A stretch of DNA of 64,000 bases from contig JAOAAU010000009.1 of the NCBI GenBank assembly GCA_026418695.1, positions 1 through 64,000 of the forward strand. Direction: 5' to 3'. Below are positions 1-8,707 of this stretch, in pieces. This DNA is from Clostridia bacterium (lineage in GTDB: Bacteria > Bacillota > Clostridia > Acetivibrionales > JAFADI01). Position 1 is the stretch's first letter, and each line of letters starts with the position of its first letter. The position numbers were made by a program, and so were the translations under genes. The notes beneath the pieces are model-generated. The model made no database searches and had not been told where the DNA came from. It saw nothing but the letters and a program-made list of their open reading frames with translations.

Positions 1-321
1 GCTTTTGAAGGAAACAAAAGCTTTCAGGAAGGCTTTAAGAATGGATTGTTGTGCAATCTTTTGAATCCGAAAGCATTTTTATTTTTCCTTAGTATCTTTT
101 CGCAGTTTATTTCCGCGGACACGCATAGCTGGATTCGCTGGATATATGGGTTTGAAGTCGTGTGTGCCATTACCGGATGGTTTGTATTTCTTTCCTATAT
201 TATTTCCTCCAGAGCCTTTCAAAGTGTTTACCAAAGATTTCGCAAGTGGATTGATCGATTCCTGGGAGGTATATTACTGTATTTTGCATTTAGAATATAC
301 AAAGGCGTTCTGAGCAGGTAA
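1..321 (+). CDS. LysE-family translocator, C-terminal part (5' end outside window)
   Basis: This is the last 106 codons of an inner-membrane exporter of the LysE/RhtB superfamily, which exports amino acids or related metabolites. The reading frame is open from base 1, so the start lies upstream. The visible part has the family signature of a GF-x-NG-x3-N-x-LNPKA stretch followed by FFLS and a short QFI element, then a hydrophobic segment, a basic loop and a final amphipathic/TM segment ending in LYFAFRIYKG. Substrate cannot be told from sequence. A decayed N-terminal piece of a related exporter lies at 5929-6063. Confidence 0.8.
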   Translation, partial: AFEGNKSFQEGFKNGLLCNLLNPKAFLFFLSIFSQFISADTHSWIRWIYGFEVVCAITGWFVFLSYIISSRAFQSVYQRFRKWIDRFLGGILLYFAFRIYKGVLSR

Positions 322-349
322 GGGTTCTCAGAAATGATCGGGGGTTAAA

Positions 350-1054
350 ATGTTACCTAAAGCAATATTCTTTGATATGGATGATACTATTCTATCTTTT
401 AAAAGCGTGTGTGATCCGGCATGGGAGGAGGTTTGTGCAACTTTTGAAAAAAGGAGAGGAATCATTGAGGCCAAGGTGCTTTTGAATGCCATTAACGAGA
501 TCAGAGACTGGTATTGGAGGGATTCCTCCCGTCATAAAACAGGAAGGCTGGATATGAATCAGGCCAGGAGAAATATCGTTTGCATGGCTTTTGACAAGCT
601 GGGACATAAGAATGAGGAGGCTGCCTTTGAAGTAGCGGATCATTATTCCCAGCTGCAGGAGGAGCTGATGCATCCGTTTCCCGGAGCTATTGAGACTTTA
701 GAGCATCTGGTCGCTAAGGATGTAAAGCTTTGCTTGATCACCAACGGTGGAACTGATAAGCAGCGGGCTAAAATCAACCGCTTTGATCTTGAAAAATACT
801 TTCAGCACTGTCTTGTAGAGGGAGAATTAGGGTTTGGAAAACCAGATGTAAGGGTGTATGAATTGGCGTTAAAACGTATGGAAGTCTTGCCGAAAGACGC
901 TTGGATGGTAGGTGATAACCTGGAATGGGATGTGGAGGCTCCGCAAAAGCTAGGGATTTATTCGGTCTGGAACGACTTTGAGCAAAAAGGATTACCCACG
1001 AATAGTAAAGTGGTTCCAGATAGAATCATCGGAAATATTTCGGAACTGATATAA
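350..1054 (+). CDS. HAD-family hydrolase (subfamily IA, YjjG-like)
   Basis: A 234-residue cytoplasmic phosphatase of the haloacid dehalogenase superfamily. Motif I is FFDMDDT with the nucleophile Asp9 and acid/base Asp11; motif II is the TNG at 131-133; motif III is Lys164 in GFGKPD; motif IV is GDN at 188-190 with Asp194. The helical cap between motifs I and II (about 15-105) is the C1 type. Members of this group dephosphorylate nucleotides or small phosphorylated metabolites; the actual substrate is unknown. The ATG has a GGGGG ribosome site 5 bases upstream. It sits 28 bases after the exporter and 25 before the DUF454 gene, so the three may be cotranscribed. Confidence 0.88.
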   Translation: MLPKAIFFDMDDTILSFKSVCDPAWEEVCATFEKRRGIIEAKVLLNAINEIRDWYWRDSSRHKTGRLDMNQARRNIVCMAFDKLGHKNEEAAFEVADHYSQLQEELMHPFPGAIETLEHLVAKDVKLCLITNGGTDKQRAKINRFDLEKYFQHCLVEGELGFGKPDVRVYELALKRMEVLPKDAWMVGDNLEWDVEAPQKLGIYSVWNDFEQKGLPTNSKVVPDRIIGNISELI

Positions 1055-1079
1055 ACATAAAAGGTTTTCAGGAGAATTC

Positions 1080-1460
1080 ATGCGTCCATTTGTAAGTATA
1101 TTATTGATTATTGCAGGCTCTATATTTGTTATTTTAGGGATTGTGGGAATTTTTCTGCCACTGCTGCCAACAACGCCTTTTCTTTTGCTGGCGGCTGCGT
1201 GTTATTTCAGAGGGTCAGAGAAACTCTATAGCAAGTTGATCCACCATCCACGGTTGGGTACCTATATCAGAAACTACAGGGAGGGGAAAGGGATTCCCTT
1301 AAAAACAAAGGTTATTTCGATTGCCTTGTTGTGGAGCTCTATCGGGTATTCGGTGATGTTTGTGGTACAAAACATAGCTGTCAGAATCCTTCTGCTGGTT
1401 GTTGCTACGGGTGTTACAGTTCACATTGCAACCCTTGCAACACTCAAGGAAGAGGAATAA
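1080..1460 (+). CDS. DUF454 (YbaN) family small membrane protein
   Basis: A 126-residue membrane protein of the DUF454/YbaN family. The typical pattern is present: an N-terminal hydrophobic helix, then G-x2-G-x-FLPLLPTTPFLLLAA at about 20-41, a CYFRGS turn, a short basic cytosolic section containing HPRLGTYI, and two closely spaced hydrophobic segments at about 75-120. The function of the family is not established. The ATG follows AGGAG with good spacing and the gene is close behind the HAD hydrolase, suggesting one transcript. Confidence 0.85.
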   Translation: MRPFVSILLIIAGSIFVILGIVGIFLPLLPTTPFLLLAAACYFRGSEKLYSKLIHHPRLGTYIRNYREGKGIPLKTKVISIALLWSSIGYSVMFVVQNIAVRILLLVVATGVTVHIATLATLKEEE

Positions 1461-1621
1461 TTCTTCTGAAGAATTAACAGCTTATTCAGGAACTTCATAC
1501 CTTGTTCATTCTTTAGTTTAGTATTTGGAACATCAGGATATGAACTGTGGATCGGGAAGCCGGGATCAAAGCAGTGAAGTCTTTAGTCATATCAGGAACT
1601 GGCGGACAGAGGGTGCATAGG

Positions 1622-1680
1622 CTGAATTTATAAGGGAGAAGTTATGTGATAAAATGAGGTAGATACTATTATAAATTCAG
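1622..1680 (+). repeat. 12-bp perfect inverted repeat just upstream of the Nudix gene
   Basis: CTGAATTTATAA (1622-1633) is matched by TTATAAATTCAG (1669-1680), separated by 35 bases. The right arm ends directly at the GAGGG ribosome site of the Nudix gene. It could fold as an mRNA stem near the ribosome site or act as two operator half-sites; the sequence alone does not decide. The rest of the 229-base gap 1461-1689 shows nothing clear apart from a short AATTCTTC/GAAGAATT palindrome just after the DUF454 gene. Confidence 0.6.
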
Positions 1681-1689
1681 AGGGATGAA

Positions 1690-2349
1690 ATGAATATCAA
1701 CGAATTGGATCGTTTAATTGAAAACTTACCTGCGGTTCCTGGTATTCAGGGGAAGGAAGAGTATTTCAATTCCGTAGTTTTATTGCTGCTGATTCCCATA
1801 CAAAATGAATACCAAATTGTCTTTCAGAAAAGGTGTGCCAACATCCGTCAAGGCGGAGAAATATCCCTTCCGGGAGGCAAGCTGGATCCTGAGTTGGACA
1901 ATACTCTTGAAATGACTGCTGTGCGGGAAACCTATGAAGAACTGGGAATTCCCATGGACAAGATCAAAATCGTCGGAAGAATGGATACGGTAATGGCGTC
2001 GATGGGGGCAACCGTCGATGTTTTCGTAGGCATATCAGAAATAAAACCGGAGGAGATGAAAATCAATCCGGAAGAAGTTGAGAAAGTGTTTTTGATGCCT
2101 GTCTCCTACTTCAAAGCGCATCCACCGGAAGCATATCAAGTCATGATCGAAATTCATCCTTCCTATACGGATAAGAAAACGGGGCAGGAGGTTGTACTGC
2201 TCCCGTCAAAGGAACTTGGACTGCCTGAAAGGTATCATCAACCCTGGGGAGGGTTTAAACAACCAATATATGCCTATAGAACCGAAGAAGGTGTGATTTG
2301 GGGAATCACAGCGAGGATTATTTCAGACTTTGTTAAAAAGTTGAAATAA
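1690..2349 (+). CDS. Nudix hydrolase, CoA diphosphatase-like (NudL/YeaB type)
   Basis: A 219-residue Nudix enzyme. The Nudix box runs from about 62 to 86 and ends in the catalytic REtxEELGI element. Just before it lies NIRQGGEISLPGGK, which matches the extra signature (LRxHxGQxxxPGG type) of the family that cleaves coenzyme A and acyl-CoA to phosphopantetheine and 3',5'-ADP. That assignment rests on family resemblance. The Glu seven residues before the RE pair in the textbook box is not in its usual place (Asn), as is common in this subgroup. The ATG follows GAGGG closely. Confidence 0.82.
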   Translation: MNINELDRLIENLPAVPGIQGKEEYFNSVVLLLLIPIQNEYQIVFQKRCANIRQGGEISLPGGKLDPELDNTLEMTAVRETYEELGIPMDKIKIVGRMDTVMASMGATVDVFVGISEIKPEEMKINPEEVEKVFLMPVSYFKAHPPEAYQVMIEIHPSYTDKKTGQEVVLLPSKELGLPERYHQPWGGFKQPIYAYRTEEGVIWGITARIISDFVKKLK

Positions 2350-2388
2350 GACTGTTAAAGACTCACATTCAAAACAGGAGGGAGCACG

Positions 2389-2988
2389 ATGCAAAAAATT
2401 AACTTTAATAACGCAATTCCCCAGGAATTCTACTGGTTCAACGAACCTTTGCAATATCATTTTGAAAAGGGACTGATTGTCCAAACGCAGCCGAATACGG
2501 ATTTCTGGCAGAGAACCCATTACGGGTTCCGTAATGACAACGGGCACTGTCTGTTAACAAAGTTAAAGGAAGATTTTTCTCTGACGGCACACTTTGAGTT
2601 TCAGCCGAAAGCCCTTTATGATCAATGCGGCATGATGATCCGGCTGGATGAAGAAAACTGGATCAAGGCCTCGGTAGAATATGAAAATGAAAGGATCAGC
2701 AGACTTGGTTCAGTTGTGACCAATCTAGGGTATTCGGATTGGGCGACCACTGATATATCTTCTGAAATAAAATCCATGTGGTACAGGGTGAGCAAGAGAA
2801 AGAATGATTTTCTCATAGAAAATTCAACGGATGGTCTCACTTGGGCTCAGATGAGAATTGCACATCTACATAAGGAATTCACAGAACTCAGTGCAGGAGT
2901 TTACGCTTGCAGCCCTTTAGACAGCAGCTTTCATTGCAAAATCGATTCAATGGTTTTATCCGAAAACCATTGGAACTTACAAGAATAA
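2389..2988 (+). CDS. DUF1349 domain-containing protein
   Basis: A 199-residue soluble protein that matches the DUF1349 family throughout: the N-terminal WFNEP, the DFWQRTHYGF stretch at about 43-52, an AHFEFQP strand, and the C-terminal section with GVYACSP. The fold is a concanavalin-like beta sandwich related to carbohydrate-binding lectin/glucanase domains, but no catalytic role is established. There is no signal peptide, so it is cytoplasmic. The start has a strong AGGAGG site. The gene is convergent with the SDR gene and about 40 bases behind the Nudix gene. Confidence 0.85.
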   Translation: MQKINFNNAIPQEFYWFNEPLQYHFEKGLIVQTQPNTDFWQRTHYGFRNDNGHCLLTKLKEDFSLTAHFEFQPKALYDQCGMMIRLDEENWIKASVEYENERISRLGSVVTNLGYSDWATTDISSEIKSMWYRVSKRKNDFLIENSTDGLTWAQMRIAHLHKEFTELSAGVYACSPLDSSFHCKIDSMVLSENHWNLQE

Positions 2989-3060
2989 ACATGCATGCAG
3001 GGAAAAGAATTCATGAACACGGAGAACATGTTGATAAATCCTTTTTCCTTGATGCTGTTC

Positions 3061-3837
3061 TTACTTTTTCAGCATTTGCATACCGAGCTTTGTCACAAGG
3101 CTTCTTGGCATTAGTCTGACAGAAAAAGCGGTGAGTTTATCGGCCAAGCTTGTCATGACTACCGGTTTCCCTTTCATTAATGCCTTATAGCCGATTTCAG
3201 CCACGGTGTCGGCAGCCTGCAATTTCCCGCTGAATAATTTTGTTCCTATCATATTGCCCCGCTTTGCGAAATTTGAGTCTGTTGCTCCCGGACATAAGGC
3301 AGTGACGGTAACTCCCGTTCCTTTCAACTCTTCTCCGATACCCTCTGAAAAGTATAGGACAAAGCCCTTGGTAGCACAATAAACAGCATTCAAAGGACAG
3401 GGCTGGAATGAACCTGTGGAGCCAACATTCAGAATTTTCCCGCTCTTTTGCAGAATCATATCGGTTAAAAAAAGATGTGTCATTTTCACTAATGAATTCA
3501 TGTTGAGAAGCATTAATCGTTCCATATCTTCCAGAGGTACTTCGTGAAAGTTTCCATAAATCTGGATTCCGGCATTATTCACAAGGATATCAACTGTTAA
3601 TGAATTTTCTTTGACCAACTGATAAACTTCAAGTGGACTGGATGGTTGGGATAAATCCTTGGATATCGTCAAAATCCGATTTTTTTGATGCACTTTTCGA
3701 ACTTCAATCTCTGCCATTTTTAGATTGCTTTCACTTTGGGATACGAGCACCAGATTGTAATTCTTTTGTGCAAACAGTTTTGCGAAAGCGAGTCCGATTC
3801 CACTGGAAGCCCCAGTGATGAGTGCTGTTTTATTCAT
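3061..3837 (-). CDS. short-chain dehydrogenase/reductase
   Basis: A 258-residue NAD(P)-dependent oxidoreductase of the classical SDR family. Visible motifs are the cofactor loop TGASSGIG at 8-15, NNAG at 87-90, the catalytic Ser140 and the YxxxK pair Tyr153/Lys157. The C-terminal region, with a segment of the type PGATDSNF and a hydrophobic tail, resembles the DltE/YqjQ branch. Substrate unknown. I start at the ATG at 3837 because it has AAAGGTGG at the right distance; a TTG six codons upstream overlaps that ribosome site. It is divergent from the AraC regulator at 3991, which may control it. Confidence 0.88.
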   Translation of the reverse strand: MNKTALITGASSGIGLAFAKLFAQKNYNLVLVSQSESNLKMAEIEVRKVHQKNRILTISKDLSQPSSPLEVYQLVKENSLTVDILVNNAGIQIYGNFHEVPLEDMERLMLLNMNSLVKMTHLFLTDMILQKSGKILNVGSTGSFQPCPLNAVYCATKGFVLYFSEGIGEELKGTGVTVTALCPGATDSNFAKRGNMIGTKLFSGKLQAADTVAEIGYKALMKGKPVVMTSLADKLTAFSVRLMPRSLVTKLGMQMLKK

Positions 3838-3990
3838 GTGGCAACCACCTTTCAAAATACTTTCGACTTATTTCCATCTAGTATATTTATAGCGTATCCC
3901 TGCTACAGCCTCAATGACGAGAAACGAAAAAGTATTGACTTTTTACGCAAACAGAAATAGGCTATATTTAAAATTGACGGAACCTCAGGG

Positions 3991-5013
3991 ATGAGTGATA
4001 TGAGAAAAAACTTGATGATGTCGGTGAGTAAAGTATCTTTGTTTTTAGCCAATATGGACAGCTATGGGATCACAAAAGAGGAAGTGCTGAGGTCAGCTTC
4101 CGTAGACCCCATCCTTCTTCAATCACCGGATAATAGATGTACTTCGGATGAAATCGATAGAATCTTCAAGGCAGCAGCGCGGTTGACGCAGAATGAGAAT
4201 ATCGGTCTTCTGCAGGGAGAAAAGCTAGCCAAAAGCTTTTCCAACATACTGGGCTATATCTTGATAAATTGCGGCAGTCTGGGGGAAGCCGCTGAAAAAT
4301 ACAATCGATATGAAAAGCTTGTAGATGAAACCAGCATTTCTGAGCTCAGCATTAAAGGCAATCGGGCAAGTCTGCGTTCAACCAGTGTGGATCAGGTTCT
4401 TGAAGGGAACAGGGGGCTGTCGGACTTCAAGATGGCAGGAATGCTTCTTTATACCAGGATTTTGTCCGGGAAAAGGCTTATATTGAGAGAAGCACATTTT
4501 TCTCACAGCAAACCGCAAGACCTATCCGAATATCAAAGGGTTTTCAACTGCCCGATTTTCTTTGAAAAGCCTTTCAATGCCCTGGTCTTTGATAAAGAGC
4601 TGCTGAAACTGCCGGTGATCGAACCGAACAGGCAATTATTGGTGCTGTTCGAGAATATTGCCCGGGAACTCCTTGACAAGATTGAAAATAATGAAACCTA
4701 TTCAAGGAAGGTGCATACCATTATCTTAAAAGAAATGAAGGGGGAAGCCCCCTCCGTCGATATGGTTGCTAAAACCATGGCAGTGAGTGTCAGGAGCCTT
4801 CAAGGGTATTTAAAACGGGAAGGGACCTCCTATACGAAATTAATAAACGAAGCTCGAAAAGATCTGGCGCTTCATTATCTGAAAAGCAAGAACGCTTCAA
4901 TATCTGAGATTGCCTATGTCCTTGGATTCTCTGAGATCAGCGCCTTCAATAGAGCTTTTAAGAAGTGGACCAACCGGACACCAGGGGAATTCAGAATGAA
5001 TTCTGTCTGCTAG
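3991..5013 (+). CDS. AraC-family transcriptional regulator (OruR/ArgR-type N domain)
   Basis: A 340-residue DNA-binding regulator. Residues about 20-210 match the Arabinose_bd (PF12625-type) domain found in OruR, ArgR and mycobacterial virulence regulators. Residues about 240-335 form the AraC double helix-turn-helix, with the first helix around MVAKTMAVSVRSLQGYLK and the second around ISEIAYVLGFSEISAFNRAFKKW. The ligand is unknown; such proteins often sense amino acids or fatty acids. An ATG three codons downstream (4000) has slightly better spacing from an AGGG site and could be the true start. The divergent SDR gene is the obvious candidate target. Confidence 0.85.
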   Translation: MSDMRKNLMMSVSKVSLFLANMDSYGITKEEVLRSASVDPILLQSPDNRCTSDEIDRIFKAAARLTQNENIGLLQGEKLAKSFSNILGYILINCGSLGEAAEKYNRYEKLVDETSISELSIKGNRASLRSTSVDQVLEGNRGLSDFKMAGMLLYTRILSGKRLILREAHFSHSKPQDLSEYQRVFNCPIFFEKPFNALVFDKELLKLPVIEPNRQLLVLFENIARELLDKIENNETYSRKVHTIILKEMKGEAPSVDMVAKTMAVSVRSLQGYLKREGTSYTKLINEARKDLALHYLKSKNASISEIAYVLGFSEISAFNRAFKKWTNRTPGEFRMNSVC

Positions 5014-5053
5014 GTCCATTATTGACCAAGGATGAGCCGGATAAGGAGTAACC

Positions 5054-5860
5054 ATGATGGATCGTTTGGAAAAGGGAAGAGCAAAGCGGGGGCAGGTTGT
5101 ACCAGAAGAGGTTCAGTGTTATGAGAGAATGGACTCGGAGGATTTAATCCTGCTGCTGCACAGCTCGGAACCCAAAAAAAGAACAATAGCGGCCATGTTG
5201 ATTGGAAGAAGAAAGATTATCAATGCAATTTTACCACTCTGTGAAGCGATCAGAATTGAAAAGGCATTATATCCGAGGATTGCCATCTCAGAAGCATTAG
5301 GCAGTATGGGAGAAGCGGCGGTAAAACCTTTAACTTCTCTGTTGGGCAAGATTGGAAATAACCAGGAAAGCGCATTGCCTGTAAAATACTTCAACAAAAA
5401 AAGCTTTCCATTACCAAGAGATATGGCAGCAAGGACATTGATAAAAATCGGTAGACCTGCTATTACTCAATTGATCCGGGTAATCGGAGAAGGAGATGGA
5501 TTTGAGGTGCAGCAAGCGCTGGACGCAATCGGAAGTATTGTGAACAAAACCAATGATCCAAGGCCTTTGGATACGCTTTTAAAGGCGCTTAACGATTATT
5601 CCATGAATCCCCTCACAACCTGGAAAATAGTCAGGGCCCTTAGTGGATTCAAATTTCGGGAAGCGGTTGACCCCTTAGTATTTTTACTCAAAAATCATAA
5701 GGAGGCAGCTATCCGCTGGGAAGCTGCAAGAAGCCTGGGACATATAGAGAAATTAAATGCAGATGAAATAGCCGTTTTGGAAAAGGCATTAAATGATGAG
5801 AATGATCAAGTGAGACTGGCTGCGAAAATCTCACTGAAACAACTTCTTTTGAGAAAATAG
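5054..5860 (+). CDS. HEAT-repeat protein
   Basis: A 268-residue protein built from alpha-helical HEAT repeats. The repeats show the usual rhythm of Pro-Leu-x-x-Ala/Leu starts and Ala-rich second helices, for example AVKPLTSLLG, AARTLIKIGRPAITQLIRVI, AVDPLVFLLKNHKEAAIRWEAARSLGHI and a final NDENDQVRLAAKISLKQLL. There are about five to six repeats and no signal peptide or membrane segment. Such proteins act as scaffolds; some are phycobilisome-lyase-like, but nothing here supports a specific partner. The start ATG follows AAGGAG. Cotranscription with the AraC gene 40 bases upstream is possible. Confidence 0.78.
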   Translation: MMDRLEKGRAKRGQVVPEEVQCYERMDSEDLILLLHSSEPKKRTIAAMLIGRRKIINAILPLCEAIRIEKALYPRIAISEALGSMGEAAVKPLTSLLGKIGNNQESALPVKYFNKKSFPLPRDMAARTLIKIGRPAITQLIRVIGEGDGFEVQQALDAIGSIVNKTNDPRPLDTLLKALNDYSMNPLTTWKIVRALSGFKFREAVDPLVFLLKNHKEAAIRWEAARSLGHIEKLNADEIAVLEKALNDENDQVRLAAKISLKQLLLRK

Positions 5861-5928
5861 GAACTGAATCAGTTTGCTCAACGAGATTTATTAATTCTTA
5901 ATTTCATTGAAAAAGTGAAGAATTTCTA

Positions 5929-6063
5929 ATGTTAGGGTTAATGAATTATGGAATATTTTTAATTTCTGCGATTTTATTGAATATCACACCTGGCTCGGAT
6001 ACGCTTTATATCCTGCGTAGGAGTATCGCCCAGGGAAGAAGGGCAGGAATATTGTTCGTATAA
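5929..6063 (+). pseudogene. LysE-family exporter remnant (N-terminal 44 codons only)
   Basis: An open frame of 44 codons that translates to the N-terminus of a LysE/RhtB exporter: MNYGIFLISAILLNITPG followed by SDTLYILRRSIAQGRRAGI, then a stop at 6061. Functional members read TPGPD and ILGRSIAQG at these places, so Pro and Gly have been replaced and the remaining ~160 residues are absent. I read it as a decayed copy, perhaps of a paralog of the exporter at the window start. No further in-frame homology is visible before the next gene at 6133. Confidence 0.72.
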
Positions 6064-6132
6064 TGAAGAACTCAAAAAGTTTTTGTTCGGCAAGAAGTGT
6101 TATTAAGGCAGGGAGGAATGAGGGGGAAGCGA

Positions 6133-6900
6133 ATGAAAGAATTCGTAATTAAAAAGGTTTCAGAATATGTAAATGATTATCCGGAGAAAAATGGGACAAA
6201 AACTGTCTGGAAGAAGCCATTGATCGCTTTTGCAAGTGCGGATGATGAAAGGTTTTATCATCTGAAAACAATTGTCAGTCCGACCCATGCTATTCCGAAA
6301 GACTTTTTAGAAAATGCGAAAACGGTGATTGCCTACTTTATACCTTTTGAGCAGAGCATTGCAAGAAGTAATGTCAATGGAACTCTATCCTCCGTAGAAT
6401 GGGCAACAGCTTACATTGAGACCAACAAACTCATTTATAACATCAATACAAGGATGCATCAAGAGTTTAAGAAGATGGGATATAGCTCGGTTATCCTTCC
6501 GGCAACACACAATTTTGATGAAGAAAAACTGATCAGTGATTGGTCTCACAGGCATGTTGCCGTCATTGCCGGACTTGGAGATTTGGGACTGAACAACATG
6601 CTCATCACCGAGAGCGGGTGCTGCGGCAGATTGGGCAGTATCATTGCGGACATGGAAATTGAACCAACAATAAACAAAAGGATTCCGACTTGCTTATATA
6701 AATATAATCAGACCTGCGGGAAGTGTCTTGAAAGGTGTACAAGTCAAGCTTTGACACAGCAGCAATTCAACCGCCATCAATGTTATGAGATGTGCCTGAA
6801 TAACAGTAAAATTCATGCCGGGCTTGGACTGGCAGATGTTTGCGGGAAATGCCTGGTTGGGCTTCCTTGTTCCTTTATGAATCCGGTTAAAAATCAATGA
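6133..6900 (+). CDS. QueG-like [4Fe-4S] protein (short epoxyqueuosine reductase homolog)
   Basis: A 255-residue cytoplasmic Fe-S protein related to epoxyqueuosine reductase QueG but much shorter than the ~310-380-residue enzyme. The N-terminal half contains the QueG-like segment around AKTVIAYFIPF (about 70-80) and HRHVAVIAGLGDLGLNN (about 148-164). The C-terminal half has two cysteine groups: C-x7-C-x2-C-x3-C at about 205-220, and a later set including CYEMC and CGKCLVGLPC. Short homologs of this type in anaerobes have no proven function; they may be corrinoid-dependent or simple redox proteins. The start at 6133 is chosen because GGGGG lies 6 bases upstream; two earlier ATGs are poorly spaced. 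Confidence 0.75.
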   Translation: MKEFVIKKVSEYVNDYPEKNGTKTVWKKPLIAFASADDERFYHLKTIVSPTHAIPKDFLENAKTVIAYFIPFEQSIARSNVNGTLSSVEWATAYIETNKLIYNINTRMHQEFKKMGYSSVILPATHNFDEEKLISDWSHRHVAVIAGLGDLGLNNMLITESGCCGRLGSIIADMEIEPTINKRIPTCLYKYNQTCGKCLERCTSQALTQQQFNRHQCYEMCLNNSKIHAGLGLADVCGKCLVGLPCSFMNPVKNQ

Positions 6901-6957
6901 CTTGTACTCACCGAGAGAAGAAGTGGATTATAATTTGGAGTAAAGAATGAAATGAAA

Positions 6958-6999
6958 AAGAATTTACAATCCTTGGAGGTTGATTGTAAATTCTTTTTT
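6958..6999. terminator. bidirectional rho-independent terminator
   Basis: A perfect 14-bp stem (6958-6971 with 6982-6995) with a 10-base loop, followed by TTTT on the plus strand and preceded by an A-rich run that gives a U-tract on the minus strand. It separates the QueG-like gene from the convergent aldo/keto reductase gene. Confidence 0.85.
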
Positions 7000-7057
7000 G
7001 CTTGAAGCGTTTCTGATTTCAATTAGCAAATTTATGATGATCTGCAATCTAGAAGTC

Positions 7058-8053
7058 CTATTGTTCGATGCTATTAAGCAATCCATCGATCTCATCCATT
7101 TGCTTTGGAGTCAACGGACCAAACTCAATAGCCTTGGCATTTTCTCTGACCTGTTCAGGATTCTTGAAGCCGGGAATCGGAATGTTATTCTCGCTTTTGG
7201 CCCAGAGCCATGCAAGGGCTCCTTGAACAAGCGTACGACCTTCGCTTCGCAGGAGTTCCCGGATTGCATCGAGTTTATCCAAAAACTCCTGCCGGGGTTT
7301 GCCACCTTCAAAATACTTGAGCCATGCATGTGCATTCCCACGGACATCCTGTGAAGAAAATGTGGTGTCTGCATTGAACTTTCCGCTCAAAAGACCCATA
7401 GCCAGGGGAGCATTGTTGATGCTGGCCATTTGATGCTTTTCACAAAGCTCAAGAATTCCTTTTTCATAACCGAATACATTCATGGCGTGCTGAATAGCCG
7501 CACAATTTGAGTTTTCAGCGAATATTCGTGCACATTCAACATCCCCGGTACTCCAGCCGTAGGCACGGATTAACCCTTCAAACTGGAGTTTTGACAAAGC
7601 TTCAATGACCGAATCAATCTGTTCGTGGGGAATGGAGCCGACATGAAGCTGGTATAAATCGATATAATCTGTCTTGAGGCGTCGCAATGAAGCTTCGCAA
7701 GCCCTTCTTATGTAATCCGGGGAAGCATCCGTGCCGGTAAGCTCACGGGTTTGGCTGTTGTAAGTAAAACCAAATTTTGTTGCGATCACGACTTTGTTTC
7801 TAAATTCCTTGACGGTATCGCCGAGAACCTCTTCACTATGTCCGGTACCATAAGCATCTGCAGTATCGAAAAAAGTAACTCCGTACTGAATTGCTTCGAG
7901 AATTGCATTTTTTGATATTTTATCATCCACTTCTCCCCAGCCGTCCTGAAGCCCATCCATGCGGAACGGACCACCAATTGCCCAGCAGCCAAAGCCCAGC
8001 GGGCTTGTGATGATACCGGATTTTCCTAATTTTCTGTTAAAAATACTATCCAT
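7058..8053 (-). CDS. aldo/keto reductase
   Basis: A 331-residue NADP(H)-dependent oxidoreductase with a TIM-barrel AKR fold. The catalytic tetrad is visible: Asp63 and Tyr68 in FFDTADAYG, Lys93 in ATKFG and His137 in YQLHVG. The C-terminal cofactor-binding section IPIPGFKNPEQVRENAKA is present. It resembles the YdhF/IolS-type general aldehyde reductases; the physiological substrate is unknown. It is the second gene of an operon behind the TetR regulator (45-base gap) and has its own strong AAGGAGG site, so it is probably controlled by the operator at 8708-8727 and may detoxify or reduce the TetR ligand. Confidence 0.9.
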   Translation of the reverse strand: MDSIFNRKLGKSGIITSPLGFGCWAIGGPFRMDGLQDGWGEVDDKISKNAILEAIQYGVTFFDTADAYGTGHSEEVLGDTVKEFRNKVVIATKFGFTYNSQTRELTGTDASPDYIRRACEASLRRLKTDYIDLYQLHVGSIPHEQIDSVIEALSKLQFEGLIRAYGWSTGDVECARIFAENSNCAAIQHAMNVFGYEKGILELCEKHQMASINNAPLAMGLLSGKFNADTTFSSQDVRGNAHAWLKYFEGGKPRQEFLDKLDAIRELLRSEGRTLVQGALAWLWAKSENNIPIPGFKNPEQVRENAKAIEFGPLTPKQMDEIDGLLNSIEQ

Positions 8054-8098
8054 GATAATACCTCCTTGTATAAATAAAAACTATTGAAAGTAGCCAAA

Positions 8099-8689
8099 TT
8101 ACGGTTCGTCGGAGTTATGTTTGATTCCTTCGATGAAAACGGCTGAACACCTAGAAATATCCTTATCAATACCTCTTTCATCATAAAACTTGATCCCCAT
8201 GGCAAAACCAATCATCATATTGTAGAATGCCAAGGCGATATCGGATGCAGGAATGGATTTTATTTCGTTTTCTCTGATACCGGCTTCTATAATTTTCTGA
8301 ATTTTATCGATCAGATCCATTTCTACTTCATAGGTTTTTTGCTGGATATAATCCTTCAAATATTCAGGAGGATAATAATAATATCTGTCCCAAAAAACCA
8401 TCTTCATATTGTTTCTGCAGTTTTTGATATAGCCGGAAAAGATCTTGCACAGTTTTTCAAGAGAATTTTCCGGATGATCCAATGTTGTCAGGGTATTGAT
8501 AAAACGGCCGTAATCTTCCAGGATACTGTCAAATACGGCAGAAAAAATGTTTTCCTTACCTGCGTAATGAGAGTATAGGGAGGCCTTTTTAATCCCTACC
8601 GCTTGAGCAATATCTTCCATGCTGGTACCGAAATATCCTTTGGTTGCAAACAAATCCAAGGCCTTGCTTAGGATCAATTCCTTTTTCAT
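8099..8689 (-). CDS. TetR-family transcriptional regulator
   Basis: A 196-residue repressor. The N-terminal helix-turn-helix is clear: ALDLFATKGYFGTSMEDIAQAVGIKKASLYSHYAGKE in the first ~48 residues gives the typical TetR_N pattern with the YxHF-like YSHYAGKE end. The rest is the helical ligand-binding and dimer domain. The ATG at 8689 is chosen because GGAGG lies 6 bases upstream; a TTG two codons earlier is not needed. It probably represses its own promoter and the downstream aldo/keto reductase by binding the palindrome between promoter and start. Confidence 0.9.
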   Translation of the reverse strand: MKKELILSKALDLFATKGYFGTSMEDIAQAVGIKKASLYSHYAGKENIFSAVFDSILEDYGRFINTLTTLDHPENSLEKLCKIFSGYIKNCRNNMKMVFWDRYYYYPPEYLKDYIQQKTYEVEMDLIDKIQKIIEAGIRENEIKSIPASDIALAFYNMMIGFAMGIKFYDERGIDKDISRCSAVFIEGIKHNSDEP

Positions 8690-8707
8690 AATCAACCTCC
8701 AAAACTA

